A stretch of 54,108 nucleotides of DNA from Arthrobacter sp. ISL-85 (GTDB taxonomy: Bacteria; Actinomycetota; Actinomycetes; Actinomycetales; Micrococcaceae), in the NCBI RefSeq assembly GCF_018613675.1, contig NZ_JAGGPQ010000008.1:1-54108 (forward strand). The letters run 5' to 3'. The stretch's first letter is position 1, and every line of letters starts with the position of its first letter. A program made the translations under genes and the position numbers. The notes below the pieces were generated by a model that saw only the letters and a program-made list of their open reading frames with translations, was not told the DNA's origin and made no database searches. Below are positions 15,208-22,653 of this stretch, in pieces.

Positions 15208-16254
15208 ATGGTGGTAACTGGCAGTACCTCAAAGAGGGCGATGGGTCTGGCCCTGGTCCGTCCAGCGCTGGTTGTTGTGCTGTCGCTAGGACTGGCAGGG
15301 TGCACTTACGAGGGTGCTCCAACCCAGGCCGAACCGACTGCGGTCCAGACCACCCACGCCGCAGTTGCGTCTTCCGCCGCGAAGCCGGCCCTGAGTGGAG
15401 AAACCGTGCGGGACTCGTTTGGCAACGCGGACTTCTACACCACGGCTCCGGGAGACACCCTCTCGGCCGTCGCGGCGGCGTACAAGCTATCCGAGGCGAA
15501 GGTCGCTGGGTTCAACGGACTCCAGTCCGGAGCTCCCCTCACTCCGGGCACACGGCTGCGGCTGATCCCGGACGGTCCCATGCCGGGTGCCATGGGCGCT
15601 GCCACGGTTGACGCAAACGGCGTTCCAACGAGTTACACAATTGAGCCCGAAGACAGCCTGGCCGGAATCACCTACCGGTTCAACCTGACCGATGAGCAGT
15701 TGGCTGAAGCCAACAAAGTCGCTTTCACGTACGAGAAGGGGAACGTCTTCTTTGTCCGGGCCGGCAACCACATCCAGCTCCAGAAAAACCCCGTCGACAG
15801 CAGATCCGGCCAAGGAAAGAGCGTCAACAATTCCTTCGGCCAAACCATTTACTACACCACCGTCGACGGAGACTCGTTCGACAGCATCGGCTACCAATTC
15901 CGGTGCACTACGGACCAGTTGCTGCGGTGGAACACGACCCTTACAGCAGACCGGCCCATCCCGGCGGGGACCAAGGTAAGACTCATGCCCGGCGAAGTCA
16001 CGATCGAGGGTGCACGCGGCACCTTCACCGTGGACGCCGACGGGATTCCCCTGACTTACACCACGGCACCCGGGGACACCCAGCGTCAGGTCGCCTTCCG
16101 CTTCGGGATCCCCGAGATAGCGGATCTGTCAGCGGCGAACCGCCCACTCACCGGCACCGACCGTGTCTGGTACGACTTCAGCGATCTATCCGCCGACGAA
16201 CTGGCCCCGGGCCAGACCATCAGCCTCAACCTGACCAAACCCATCCACCAATGA
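15208..16254 (+). CDS. Lipoprotein with LysM-like repeats
   Basis: ATG 15208 follows TTTTGGGGGG at a good distance. The signal peptide ends in the lipobox LGLAGC, so the mature protein is lipid-anchored at Cys. The body has four LysM-like modules of about 45 residues: TTAPGDTLSAVAAAYKLSEA, TIEPEDSLAGITYRFNLTDE, TTVDGDSFDSIGYQFRCTTD and TTAPGDTQRQVAFRFGIPEI. Three of them end with an LRLIP-type strand (TRLRLIP, HIQL, TKVRLMP). LysM modules bind peptidoglycan or chitin N-acetylglucosamine. No hydrolase domain is attached, so it is probably a wall-binding surface protein. It lies after repeat copy 12 and ends 39 bp before the next ORF reading. Confidence 0.85.
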   Translation: MVVTGSTSKRAMGLALVRPALVVVLSLGLAGCTYEGAPTQAEPTAVQTTHAAVASSAAKPALSGETVRDSFGNADFYTTAPGDTLSAVAAAYKLSEAKVAGFNGLQSGAPLTPGTRLRLIPDGPMPGAMGAATVDANGVPTSYTIEPEDSLAGITYRFNLTDEQLAEANKVAFTYEKGNVFFVRAGNHIQLQKNPVDSRSGQGKSVNNSFGQTIYYTTVDGDSFDSIGYQFRCTTDQLLRWNTTLTADRPIPAGTKVRLMPGEVTIEGARGTFTVDADGIPLTYTTAPGDTQRQVAFRFGIPEIADLSAANRPLTGTDRVWYDFSDLSADELAPGQTISLNLTKPIHQ

Positions 16255-16373
16255 GGCCAAGAAACGGCCCACAACCTTTTCGAAGCTGACCTGTGCGACG
16301 TGGAAATATCGACAGTTCCCGGAACAGCCATCGCCGACTTGCATCCATTGACCGTCCCAACGAAAGCGAACTT

Positions 16374-17306
16374 GTGGGTATCTTCAAGAGAAAATCTCCG
16401 GAAGCAGAGATAAATGATTCCGACCTGACATTCTTCACAGGTTCCGAGGCAAATGATTTCCGGGCCATCGCGCGCGAAGTCTTCGCAGGGATGGGACTGG
16501 AGGTCCACGTTCACGCTGGTCATGCTGTCGATGACTCGGAACGGGAGTTTGGCTTTTGGAACGTAGCTGCCGCTTGTAATGAGCAGCCGCAGTCCAAGTG
16601 GCGAGACGTAATCCGCGACCACCTTCAACGTGTCCTGGCCAGCTTCGAAGCGCCCGATCCCTTCGACGTCATGACGCCCTCAGAGGTATTGAAGCGGACC
16701 TTTGCGCGCCTTTACGACGAGGCGAGCATCCCAGGGATCGAAAGCTACCCACACAGGGAGATCGCGCCCGTCATCGTCCAGATGCTTGCGTTGGACCTCC
16801 CCGAGACCGTTGCCGTTTTCAACCATGACAATGCGAACAAGTTCGGAGGATGGGAAGCCCTCGGAAGGCAGGGCCTCGAAAACCTCCGCGGGTTGGAGTC
16901 CGAGCAGCTAGAAACCCTTCCCGCCCCCGGAGGGGGGACCTTCAATGCCCTCCTCGGTGATTCTGTTTACACTGCGAGCCGGGCCTTGCTTCTTCCTTCC
17001 TTGGCGGCAGAGCTCACAGGTCAACACGTTCAAGAGCAGTTCGGGTGGCTTATGAGGATCCCGAACCGGCACCAAGTTGTCTGGCACACCATCGAAGACG
17101 CCACCGTCATCAATGCGCTTAACGGAATGGCCCGCTTCACGGCCCTGGGATACGCCGATGCGGCCGGGTCGGTAAGTCCACACGTCTTCTGGTGGAACGG
17201 CGAAAGCTACGAACAACTTACATACCTCCACGAGGACGGTGGCCTGGCGGTCCACGTCAGTCCAGGCTTTCAGGCCGTCCTGGAATCGGTAACTGCCGAC
17301 AGATAA
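16374..17306 (+). CDS. Hypothetical protein of about 310 residues
   Basis: GTG 16374 is preferred as start: it follows a GAAAG site and precedes GIFKRKSPEAEINDSDLTF, where the sequence becomes protein-like. The product looks like a soluble alpha/beta protein (AREVFAGMGLEVHVHAG, EFGFWNVAAAC, SYPHREIAPVIVQMLALDLP, FGWLMRIPNRHQVVWHTI). No signal peptide or catalytic motif was recognised. The repeated acidic/aromatic texture resembles DUF1444-like or immunity-type cytosolic proteins, but I cannot assign it. No repeat separates it from the LysM gene. It ends about 30 bp before repeat copy 13, close to the right end of the element. Confidence 0.6.
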   Translation: MGIFKRKSPEAEINDSDLTFFTGSEANDFRAIAREVFAGMGLEVHVHAGHAVDDSEREFGFWNVAAACNEQPQSKWRDVIRDHLQRVLASFEAPDPFDVMTPSEVLKRTFARLYDEASIPGIESYPHREIAPVIVQMLALDLPETVAVFNHDNANKFGGWEALGRQGLENLRGLESEQLETLPAPGGGTFNALLGDSVYTASRALLLPSLAAELTGQHVQEQFGWLMRIPNRHQVVWHTIEDATVINALNGMARFTALGYADAAGSVSPHVFWWNGESYEQLTYLHEDGGLAVHVSPGFQAVLESVTADR

Positions 17307-17333
17307 CGGCTGCAGAAAGACTCCGGCACTGCC

Positions 17334-17362
17334 CGCCCGTTAGAGGATCCCCTTACGGGACA
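17334..17362. repeat. GGATCC-palindrome repeat, copy 13
   Basis: CGCCCGTTAGAGGATCCCCT then TACGGGACA. CCCGT/ACGGG arms pair around GAGGATCCCCTT. It is the last copy before the right end of the element, about 110 bp inside it. Confidence 0.75.
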
Positions 17363-17415
17363 CCCGGACTGTTGTCTAAGCCCATAGCCGACTCCAGACC
17401 ACGAGCACGTACCTT

Positions 17416-17425
17416 ATGTGACTCA
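17416..17425 (-). repeat. Right subterminal inverted repeat
   Basis: ATGTGACTCA is the exact complement of TGAGTCACAT at 3060-3069. Confidence 0.65.
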
Positions 17426-17462
17426 GGCCTTCTGGCTATAGTTTCTCTGTCCCAGAGGCCTT

Positions 17463-17475
17463 TACCCCTAGATAA
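17463..17475 (-). repeat. Right terminal inverted repeat
   Basis: TACCCCTAGATAA, the inverted partner (12 of 13) of 3038-3050. Its two outer bases overlap the AACGTG core. Confidence 0.75.
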
Positions 17476-17479
17476 CGTG
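17474..17479. repeat. Right attachment core (AACGTG)
   Basis: Second copy of the 6-bp core. To its right the host SRAP reading resumes (GACCCAGGACG, encoding SQDVLGH on the minus strand). Confidence 0.8.
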
Positions 17480-17986
17480 ACCCAGGACGTCTTGGCTGGT
17501 TGTGGTGAGTACAGTGCAGCTGAGCAGCCACCTTTCCGGATCATCCTCAGGCAGTGACGGATCAGCCCACCACTCATACAAGCCGGCGAAACCCAACAAA
17601 GGCTCATTCTCCGAGTACAGATAATTCGGGATCTTCTTCCCGTCCTCGGTCTTCTGCCACTCGTAATAGCCCTCCGCCCGGACGATGGCCCGGCGCTTCA
17701 CTGCCGCCTTACGGAAGGACGGCTTCTCCAGGATTGATTCACTGCGGGCGTTAATCAGCTTGGAGCCGATCTTGATGTCCTTTGCCCAGGACGGGACCAA
17801 GCCCCAGCGCGCGATCAGCAGGCGCCGGTCAATCGTGCCCTCATCCAACCGTTCAGCAACGATCGGCACACTCTGGGCCGGCGCCACATTCCAGCTCGGC
17901 GGCGACGGGCTGCCCTCGACCTCCTTGGCCTCAAAATGGCTCAGTAGATCACCCGTGGCCTTGGACATCACATATCTGCCGCAAAT
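17474..17986 (-). pseudogene. SRAP (YedK/HMCES-like) gene, N-terminal fragment
   Basis: This part encodes CGRYVMSKATGDLLSHF, the conserved NARSES (Asn and Glu), RAEGYYEWQ (catalytic Glu) and FAGLYEWW, then breaks at TTTSQDVLGHVI with a stop supplied by the transposon end at 17468. The remaining residues are at 2826-3035. There is a second lesion: the codon before the catalytic Cys, which must be the initiator so that Cys becomes the N terminus, is ATT (17986-17984) instead of ATG or GTG, and no good ribosome site precedes it. The gene was therefore either already weakened or used a rare ATT start before the insertion. The open frame continues upstream to 18169 but that part has no SRAP similarity. 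Confidence 0.85.
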
Positions 17987-18028
17987 GAGCAGCCCATTGT
18001 GCCTGACACGCACCGCCCTGAGGGCTAC

Positions 18029-18054
18029 CCCGTTAGCTGATCCCTGACCGACGA
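18029..18054. repeat. GGATCC-palindrome repeat, copy 14 (outside the element)
   Basis: CCCCGTTAGCTGATCCCTGA followed by CCGACG. It closely matches copy 17. It lies 43 bp upstream of the SRAP start in host-side DNA, so the family is not confined to the transposon. Confidence 0.65.
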
Positions 18055-18113
18055 ATACGGACAAACCATCCCATTTCCGTTGGAAACGGGGCACCTTGTA
18101 CTTCTTGGTCAGG

Positions 18114-18340
18114 GCCTGTTCCTTGTCGCAGTGCTCATCACGGGCAAGCCCGTACTCCCCCAGACCCAAGCCACCGACATATACCTCACCGCCCTTGCGA
18201 TCCTGCTGACCCTGACCTACCTGCTCGGTCTCCTCTTCCGGCCCAAAAAGAAACGCCTCGGCATGGGAACAGACTCATTGGTCGTCCTGATCCTCTACCT
18301 CGTTGGCGTCGCCGGGCTCTTCGCCGTGGCCACACCATGA
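18114..18340 (+). pseudogene. Na+/Ca2+ exchanger-like protein, C-terminal remnant
   Basis: About 75 codons encode LFLVAVLITGKPVLPQTQAT, DIYLTALAILL, LLFRPKKKR and DSLVVLILYLVGVAGLFAV. They align almost residue for residue with the last 75 residues of the intact exchanger at 35171-36238. Everything upstream, including both ion-binding alpha repeats, is missing, and the joint falls near 18112 next to repeat copy 14. It is a dead 3' fragment left by recombination. It indicates that the DNA right of the SRAP gene once carried a full exchanger gene paralogous to the one 17 kb away. Confidence 0.8.
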
Positions 18341-18481
18341 CCTAACCCCATCAGGAGCCCCGAGTGATCCCGCGTGCCGGCACATTTCTCAGGCGCGAGA
18401 TCGGGCTAAGTCGGACGGCGTACCTCGGCCACCACAGGTCGACACTTCCGAGCTCATCCCCCACCTCCTCCCTGACGCCCA

Positions 18482-18604
18482 AGCGGTCCTGATGGTCCTC
18501 ATGTTCACCGGGCGAGTTGGCACCATCACGGTGGCTTCTGCCCTCGCCCTCTCCTCGCGTCCCCCCTCTACCAACTTCCGGAAGAACGTCCGGTCATCGG
18601 CTAG
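18482..18604 (+). pseudogene. KtrB/TrkH-type K+ channel subunit, C-terminal remnant
   Basis: The reading AVLMVLMFTGRVGTITVASAL is the highly conserved last membrane segment of KtrB/TrkH proteins, followed after a one-base frameshift near 18558-18565 by PPLYQLPEERPVIG and a TAG at 18602. Nothing resembling the earlier pore loops is found upstream. The next bases encode the beginning of a KtrA-like reading, as expected for a former ktrB-ktrA operon. It was found by reading through the frameshift. The assignment rests on a short but very characteristic stretch. Confidence 0.6.
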
Positions 18605-18665
18605 TTGGCGCGATCTGGCTTGTTTGCCGACACGTGCCGTCGTTGTGTCCAGCAACTATTCCGCC
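18605..18665 (+). pseudogene. Possible KtrA N-terminal remnant
   Basis: Directly after the KtrB stop, TTG 18605 reads ARSGLFADT and, with one base inserted, RAVVVS, resembling the start of KtrA/TrkA-N proteins (LFAD-x-VVVIGLGRFG). The glycine-rich Rossmann loop is not present. Low confidence on its own, supported mainly by the adjoining ktrB tail. Confidence 0.3.
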
Positions 18666-18666
18666 G

Positions 18667-18870
18667 TCAGGACCCCTCTCGGCTTTGGAACTCGTCATCA
18701 AGTTCGAAGTGGCGGAACTCCGTCTCCGGATCCGCCTCTCCTTTGCTGTCAATCTCGCGATTCATCTGCCGTTGGACCTGGCTGTCCAGTACCTGCAGCT
18801 TCTCATCAGATATTTCGCCGAGATCCTCGGGGAACGGCTCAGCGGGAGTCAGGTGCAGTTTGTCAGTCAT
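18667..18870 (-). CDS. Small acidic PFPEDL-type protein, copy A
   Basis: The 67-residue charged, mostly helical protein reads LHLTPAEPFPEDLGEISDEK, then LQVLDSQVQRQMNREI, then PETEFRHFELDDEF. A GAAAAGAAG site precedes ATG 18870. A second, frameshifted copy lies at 38758-38955 with the same three blocks (PFPEDL, DEKLQVLDSEVHRQ, PETEFRHQELDMEF), which confirms that it is a real protein family. Function unknown. The two copies travel with exchanger and STAS-like genes at both loci. No signal peptide or membrane segment is present. Confidence 0.75.
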   Translation of the reverse strand: MTDKLHLTPAEPFPEDLGEISDEKLQVLDSQVQRQMNREIDSKGEADPETEFRHFELDDEFQSREGS

Positions 18871-19260
18871 GGCTTCTTTTCACACCGGCGTTCCGGGCCT
18901 TCTTCGTTGCATCATGATACGGACCCCGTGCAAATAGCCCCACGGCTGATGCCGGACCTGTGCTTCATCCGCCACAACCAGGGCAAGGGGTGGGAAGTGG
19001 CAGACATATGGGCTGCAAAACAAAGCGTTTCCCCCGCCATGATGGTCTCTGACTACTTGACGTGAAGGTTCGATAAAGCCCTACCGGGGCCGTCCTGGCA
19101 TAACGGCTCCGCGCGGGTAACCCGTTCGAGGACTGTCCCATTTCCTTAAAACCGGGACGTTCGTGGGTGGGACACTCCCCCAGCATTTTCGACGGCATAA
19201 CTTCCCCGGTTTTGCTCAACCTACGGCAGCTCCCTGACCCTGTAGAAGCCACGGTCAGTG
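18871..19260. other. Gap without recognisable gene
   Basis: Reading both strands gives only short, low-quality frames. No repeat copy, terminator or known remnant was identified. Confidence 0.4.
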
Positions 19261-19641
19261 TCAGGAAAGGCGCGCCTGGAGAAGCCAAGACAAGGCCTCA
19301 TTGCGGGAGGTGAAAAACCGAGTAGGACACGGGAGCGTCCGCCGTGCCATGGCAAAATTGGCAATGACGCGATTGACCGGGCTTGAGCCGAGCAGGGCAA
19401 TTCGTGAAGCGGCGCACTTGACGCTGAAAACGGCCTTGGCCTGGCGAGTCACCGCCTGAGTGTTCGCTATGTCGATCAACATCGGGTACTCGGCACCGTC
19501 GGCAAGCTCATTGACCATCGCCATCGCCGCATGGACGTCCGCGGCCTCCAGAACAGTCCCCCGCTTCCACACAAGGTGGAGAACTCCCTCGTCACCGAGT
19601 TCCACCGTGCCCTTGCCGCCGTCAACAGTGATCGGATTCAT
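19261..19641 (-). CDS. STAS/SpoIIAA-like domain protein, copy A
   Basis: The 126-residue protein has the fold pattern of short STAS-like (SpoIIAA/DUF7793-like) proteins: strand GTVELGDEGVLHLVWKRG, helix AADVHAAMAMVNELADG, strand YPMLIDIANTQAVTR, helix, then RIALLGSSPVNRVIANFAMA and a C-terminal FFTSRNEALSWLLQ helix. A paralogue at 36829-37224 shares HLxWKxG, LLGSSP-like (LVGSSP) and YFTS-x-x-A-x-x-WLL. Such proteins may regulate partner proteins or bind small ligands; no function is established. GTTGGGGGAG lies just upstream of the start. Confidence 0.75.
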   Translation of the reverse strand: MNPITVDGGKGTVELGDEGVLHLVWKRGTVLEAADVHAAMAMVNELADGAEYPMLIDIANTQAVTRQAKAVFSVKCAASRIALLGSSPVNRVIANFAMARRTLPCPTRFFTSRNEALSWLLQARLS

Positions 19642-19823
19642 CTTTTACTCCCCCAACATTTTTGTAGCTAAGACTAAAGGTACGGCTTTGACCTGCGGAA
19701 ACATCGGGCAAAGAGAAGAAACTGAAGGTGCAGGCGGCTTTGGATATCCGTGCAGAATCTGAAAACAAACTTGCCTGTTGCGTAACCTTGGTGTCCCGGA
19801 AGTTGTCCCAAAATAAGCTCGCG

Positions 19824-20414
19824 TTACGTTGCTTCGGATGCAACTTCTGGGACGTCGTTCCTGCTAAGGGCCCGAGTCAGGGATGAGACGCTGACGCTAA
19901 GCCGCTCAGCCGTTTCCTTCAAAGTCTTTCCTTCGTTGCGCAGCTGCCGGGCCGTTTCCAGTTTCCCTGGGGTCATCGACCGCGGGCGGCCGCCGAGGCG
20001 GCCTCGCGCTTTAGCTGCGGCAAGCCCAGCTTTCGTTCTTTCCGACAGCCGTGATCGTTCGTATTCCGCGAGGGAAGCGAACATGTCAAAGATGAGCTTG
20101 CCGTGGGCACTAGTCGTATCCAGCCAAGGTTCAGCCAGGGAACGGAAGCCTATCCCCCGTTGACCCAGTACTGTGACGATGTCCGCGAGGTCGGAGGTAC
20201 TACGCCCTAGCCTGGTCAGGTCCGCAACCAACAACACGTTGCCAGGCTGCAGGTACTCCAAGCAGTCCTTCCACCGTGCTCTTGCCTGGGTAGCACCGGA
20301 CGCGTACTCCTGAAAGACGCGGACTGCTCCGGCCGCTACCAACGCGTCCACCTGCGAATCGAGCGATTGACCGCGAGTACTGACCCTCGCATAGCCGACT
20401 ATGTTCCTGGACAC
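19824..20414 (-). CDS. Serine recombinase (resolvase/invertase family)
   Basis: The 196-residue small serine recombinase has the catalytic N-terminal domain GYARVSTRGQSLDSQVDAL with the nucleophile Ser in ARVST, then LLVADLTRLGRST, the arginine motif FDMFASLAEYERSRLSERT and a C-terminal HTH (LKETAERLSVSVSSLTRAL). Length and domain order match Tn3-family TnpR and DNA invertases. Direct repeats resembling a transposon end or res site lie about 100 bp upstream (20513-20558). No tnpA remains, so it is probably a relic of a Tn3-like transposon whose recombinase is intact. It could still act on similar repeats at about 24.0-24.13 kb. Confidence 0.9.
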   Translation of the reverse strand: MSRNIVGYARVSTRGQSLDSQVDALVAAGAVRVFQEYASGATQARARWKDCLEYLQPGNVLLVADLTRLGRSTSDLADIVTVLGQRGIGFRSLAEPWLDTTSAHGKLIFDMFASLAEYERSRLSERTKAGLAAAKARGRLGGRPRSMTPGKLETARQLRNEGKTLKETAERLSVSVSSLTRALSRNDVPEVASEAT

Positions 20415-20512
20415 GTCAAAAACCCTCTCATCACCCTTTTGACCGGTTTTCTTTTCGGCAACCAGTTTTGACTAAGAGTAGGAGTACTTTTTCGACTTTT
20501 TTGTGTCATTTT

Positions 20513-20558
20513 CCGAAGTCGTCTGCACAAATGTCCAAAGTCATCTGCACAGCCCCCC
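20513..20558. repeat. Direct repeats resembling a Tn3-family end or res site
   Basis: CCGAAGTCGTCTGCACAA (20513-20530) and CCAAAGTCATCTGCACAG (20535-20552) are 18-bp direct repeats, 15 of 18 identical, 22 bp apart, followed by CCCCCC. Read leftwards the sequence starts GGGG like Tn3-type inverted repeats. It lies upstream of the serine recombinase gene; related units occur at 24008-24130. Confidence 0.5.
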
Positions 20559-20564
20559 ACTACA

Positions 20565-20594
20565 TGCCCGGAAGGGGATCCCGAAACGGACGCT
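20565..20594. repeat. GGATCC-palindrome repeat, copy 15
   Basis: TGCCCGGAAGGGGATCCCGA followed by AACGGACGCT. GGGGATCCC core. With copy 16 it brackets one small membrane gene. Confidence 0.7.
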
Positions 20595-20615
20595 CACGTA
20601 GCGCAGCGGGCTTAG

Positions 20616-20825
20616 TTAGGGGTGATCCGCGCCGTTTCCACGATTTCTAAATGTCGTCCCGCCTCGCATGCGGTATTTGGCATAAGACGCGACCCCGACG
20701 AAGGTGACTAGGACAAGGCCAAGCGCAATCCTCAACGGCCCCGGCTCCGGTACAAAGAGGATGGTTCCTGCGATGACCAAAAGAATTACAGCCTGAGGCC
20801 AGGACATCTCAGCTAACCTGCGCAT
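20616..20825 (-). CDS. Small two-helix membrane protein
   Basis: The 69-residue protein has two membrane helices (WPQAVILLVIAGTILFV and LRIALGLVLVTFVGVASYA) separated by PEPGP and a basic C-terminal tail (KYRMRGG). Function unknown. It is the only gene between repeat copies 15 and 16, so it repeats the one-gene unit pattern seen in the transposon cargo although it lies outside the element. GGGG 6-9 nt before the ATG at 20825 could serve as ribosome site. Confidence 0.6.
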   Translation of the reverse strand: MRRLAEMSWPQAVILLVIAGTILFVPEPGPLRIALGLVLVTFVGVASYAKYRMRGGTTFRNRGNGADHP

Positions 20826-20971
20826 ACGAACCCCTAGTTAGGCGCCGCGGAAACTTACTGGACTATCTGCGGTCAGCTTAGAGCAGACTGCCAGGTGCTT
20901 TCGCAAGTCTCGGGATCTTAGTTGGCGATGCCCAGCGCCGAATCGACGGCGTTAGGACTACTTGGCACGCG

Positions 20972-21004
20972 ACTGTTCGGAAGCGGATCCTTTAGCGGGC
21001 AGAC
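20972..21004. repeat. GGATCC-palindrome repeat, copy 16
   Basis: CTGTTCGGAAGCGGATCCTT then TAGCGGGCAGAC. Outer arms are weaker than in other copies. Confidence 0.65.
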
Positions 21005-21363
21005 GAGCCCAGAGACGGCACGACCCCGTCGCCGCCAAAGCTCGTAGTCATGCCCGATACCCTCATCAGCGAGGATCATCTCCGCATCACTGACAGCAGA
21101 GCTGATCCAACACTCGCCGCCCACAAGGGGACGCTGGTGATGGCAAAAATTCCTAACATCTGGACCTAGCCAGGCTTACCAACCGCCTGGACCCGCCGGG
21201 GCCGGCAATCTCGGGCACGGCGCCGTTTCATGCCCTCTGCCGTGTCTCATGGCACACCGCATCATTGGCTGCCCGGCTCGCTATCGTGCCTGGATGCACC
21301 ATACTGGTCAGTAGAGGTCATGACAGCCGGGCGGGCCCCCCTTCGTCCGGACTCACGAATCTC
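21005..21363. other. Gap; possible truncated reading only
   Basis: A minus-strand frame around 21020-21124 (GGECWISSAVSDAEMILADE) looks protein-like but runs into repeat copy 16. It may be the head of a gene truncated there. Nothing else was recognised. Confidence 0.3.
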
Positions 21364-21768
21364 AGGTGCTGGTCGGTTCTTGTAGTCCAGTTTCCCTGTC
21401 GGGGCCGTTGAGCAGCCAGCGGCTGAGATGGCGACGTCCCACGGCGGCTTTAGGGCAAAGCAGTGATTGCCCCCACGTAACGGAACGCCCTCCCCGCCGG
21501 TCTGCCGCCACCGGCCCACATCGTGTGCCCGCCTGGATGCTCACGCGTTGGCCGTCGGCCGCCTGGAGCACATTTGTCCAGTTGCTCTACCCGTTCGGGA
21601 TACAGCGTGCCTTTCTTCAGCGCATGTCGCTGGGCTGCCAGCCACCTGCCCAGGGCTTTTTCCTCTGGGGAACCGGACGGGCGCAGAACTGGATTTTTTC
21701 CGTGCCTGCGCCAGTGCTCGGCGAGTTGTTCAAGTCGGTTATTCCAATTGCGTTGGCCGTGGGATGAG
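21364..21768 (-). pseudogene. Remnant of helicase-associated-repeat protein
   Basis: Reading the minus strand from 21768, HGQRNWNNRLEQLAEHWRRH, then PEEKALGRWLAAQRHALKKG and TLYPERVEQLDKCAPG form one complete helicase-associated (HA) repeat: W-x(~20)-EE-x-LG-W-L-x-x-QR-x(5)-G-x-L-x-x-x-R-x-x-x-L. Beyond the CAPG block the coding pattern breaks up over about 150 bp. An intact two-repeat relative is at 29088-29756. HA repeats are nucleic-acid-binding modules found alone or after helicases. The fragment has no plausible start or stop. Confidence 0.6.
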
Positions 21769-21918
21769 GCAAGGAAGCCGCCCGGGGGCTACACTGCTCC
21801 ACCCGGGCAGAGCCTGGTTCAGTTTCAGGATTCTCTCGGGCAAGAGCAGTCCGTTTCGCAGACTCGATCTCAAGGCGGTCGCCGCGCCAGCCACGTCAGG
21901 AACCCTGTCTAAGAGCTT

Positions 21919-22581
21919 TTAGGTGTCTTTGGGGAAGCGTGAAATGCCCCGCCAAGCCAGGCGGTAGATAAGCTCACTGGCTCTGTCCAGGCTCAGGGCG
22001 CCGTTACCCTGCTCAGCCATGGCCTCAATCCAATACCGTCCGCTCACCTGCACCAAACCCATCAAGGCTCTACCCAACAGTTCCGCTCCAACGAGCGGCA
22101 GTACAGCGTCCTCGCTAATGATTCGGGCGATTGCGCCGGCAAAGCCCTTTCTGAATGCTTCCAGGCGCACGCTGACGTCAGGGTCATTGCTCAGGCCGGA
22201 TTCAAAAGCAAGGCGATATGCCCCATCACCACGGGCAAGGAAACCGAGATAGGCCCGAATGGCATCATGTACCCGCTCCTTATTGTGCTTGGTAGAGCGA
22301 ACGGACTCATTCAACACATCCGCCAGCGTCCCGAGGTTGATGTCCAACAGCTCAAGGTACAACTCACGCTTGGAAGCAAAGTGCTGGTACAGAACCGGCT
22401 TGCTCACATACGCGGCCCGGGCAATGTCATCCATGCCGGCCGCGTGGTAACCATTCGCCACGAAAACCGACTGGGCTGCCTGCAGGAGCAGCTGCCGCCG
22501 CTCACCCGGTGTCACACTCTTCGCCAAGTTCTCGACCGCTTGCGGGACTGGCCCCTCCTTCACACGTCTCTGGATAGCCAC
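21919..22581 (-). CDS. TetR family transcriptional regulator
   Basis: The regulator is about 220 residues from GTG 22581 (other in-frame starts exist up to 22653). The N-terminal HTH is textbook TetR: RRQLLLQAAQSVFVANGYHA, then MDDIARAAYVSKPVLYQHFA and SKRELYLELL. The C-terminal all-helical ligand and dimer domain (LAFESGLSNDPDVSVRLEAF) is of the AcrR-like class common in actinobacteria. A probable target is the divergent or nearby membrane-protein gene at 23236-23733, but no operator was identified. Codon use looks native. The ligand is unknown. Confidence 0.85.
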   Translation of the reverse strand: MAIQRRVKEGPVPQAVENLAKSVTPGERRQLLLQAAQSVFVANGYHAAGMDDIARAAYVSKPVLYQHFASKRELYLELLDINLGTLADVLNESVRSTKHNKERVHDAIRAYLGFLARGDGAYRLAFESGLSNDPDVSVRLEAFRKGFAGAIARIISEDAVLPLVGAELLGRALMGLVQVSGRYWIEAMAEQGNGALSLDRASELIYRLAWRGISRFPKDT

Positions 22582-22653
22582 CGGCGCCCACCTCTCTCTG
22601 ATGGGCCCACTGTACCCCGGGCCAAGAAAAGCCTTCGCCCTTGGCAGATCCAC

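Larger units (their letters stand above)
3036..17479. mobile_element. Tn554-like tyrosine-recombinase transposon, 14.4 kb, inserted in the SRAP gene
   Basis: The boundaries come from the split SRAP gene and the duplicated core. The ends carry inverted repeats: TTATCTGGGGGTA at 3038-3050 against TTATCTAGGGGTA read inward from 17475, and a subterminal perfect TGAGTCACAT at 3060-3069 matched by its complement at 17416-17425. At the left end lie three coupled genes with the Tn554 tnpA-tnpB-tnpC layout: a ~390-aa recombinase, an 838-aa recombinase and a 188-aa coiled-coil protein. The cargo of about 10 kb holds roughly a dozen unrelated genes, most separated by one palindromic repeat family. Tn554 itself targets a conserved gene (radC). 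Here the target is the SRAP catalytic-His codon region. The frameshift in tnpA may have immobilised this copy. Confidence 0.85.

Noticed and set aside
7474..17362. Classical integron (IntI with attC sites)
   Set aside because: No IntI-type gene, no RYYYAAC/GTTRRRY cores; repeats are shorter than attC and genes point both ways. Only a functional analogy is proposed.
17987..18169. N-terminal extension of the SRAP frame
   Set aside because: Antisense to the exchanger remnant and would bury the catalytic Cys, which must be the mature N terminus.
21467..21922. Plus-strand 151-codon open frame
   Set aside because: Low-complexity reading antisense to the helicase-associated remnant; no family-like segments.
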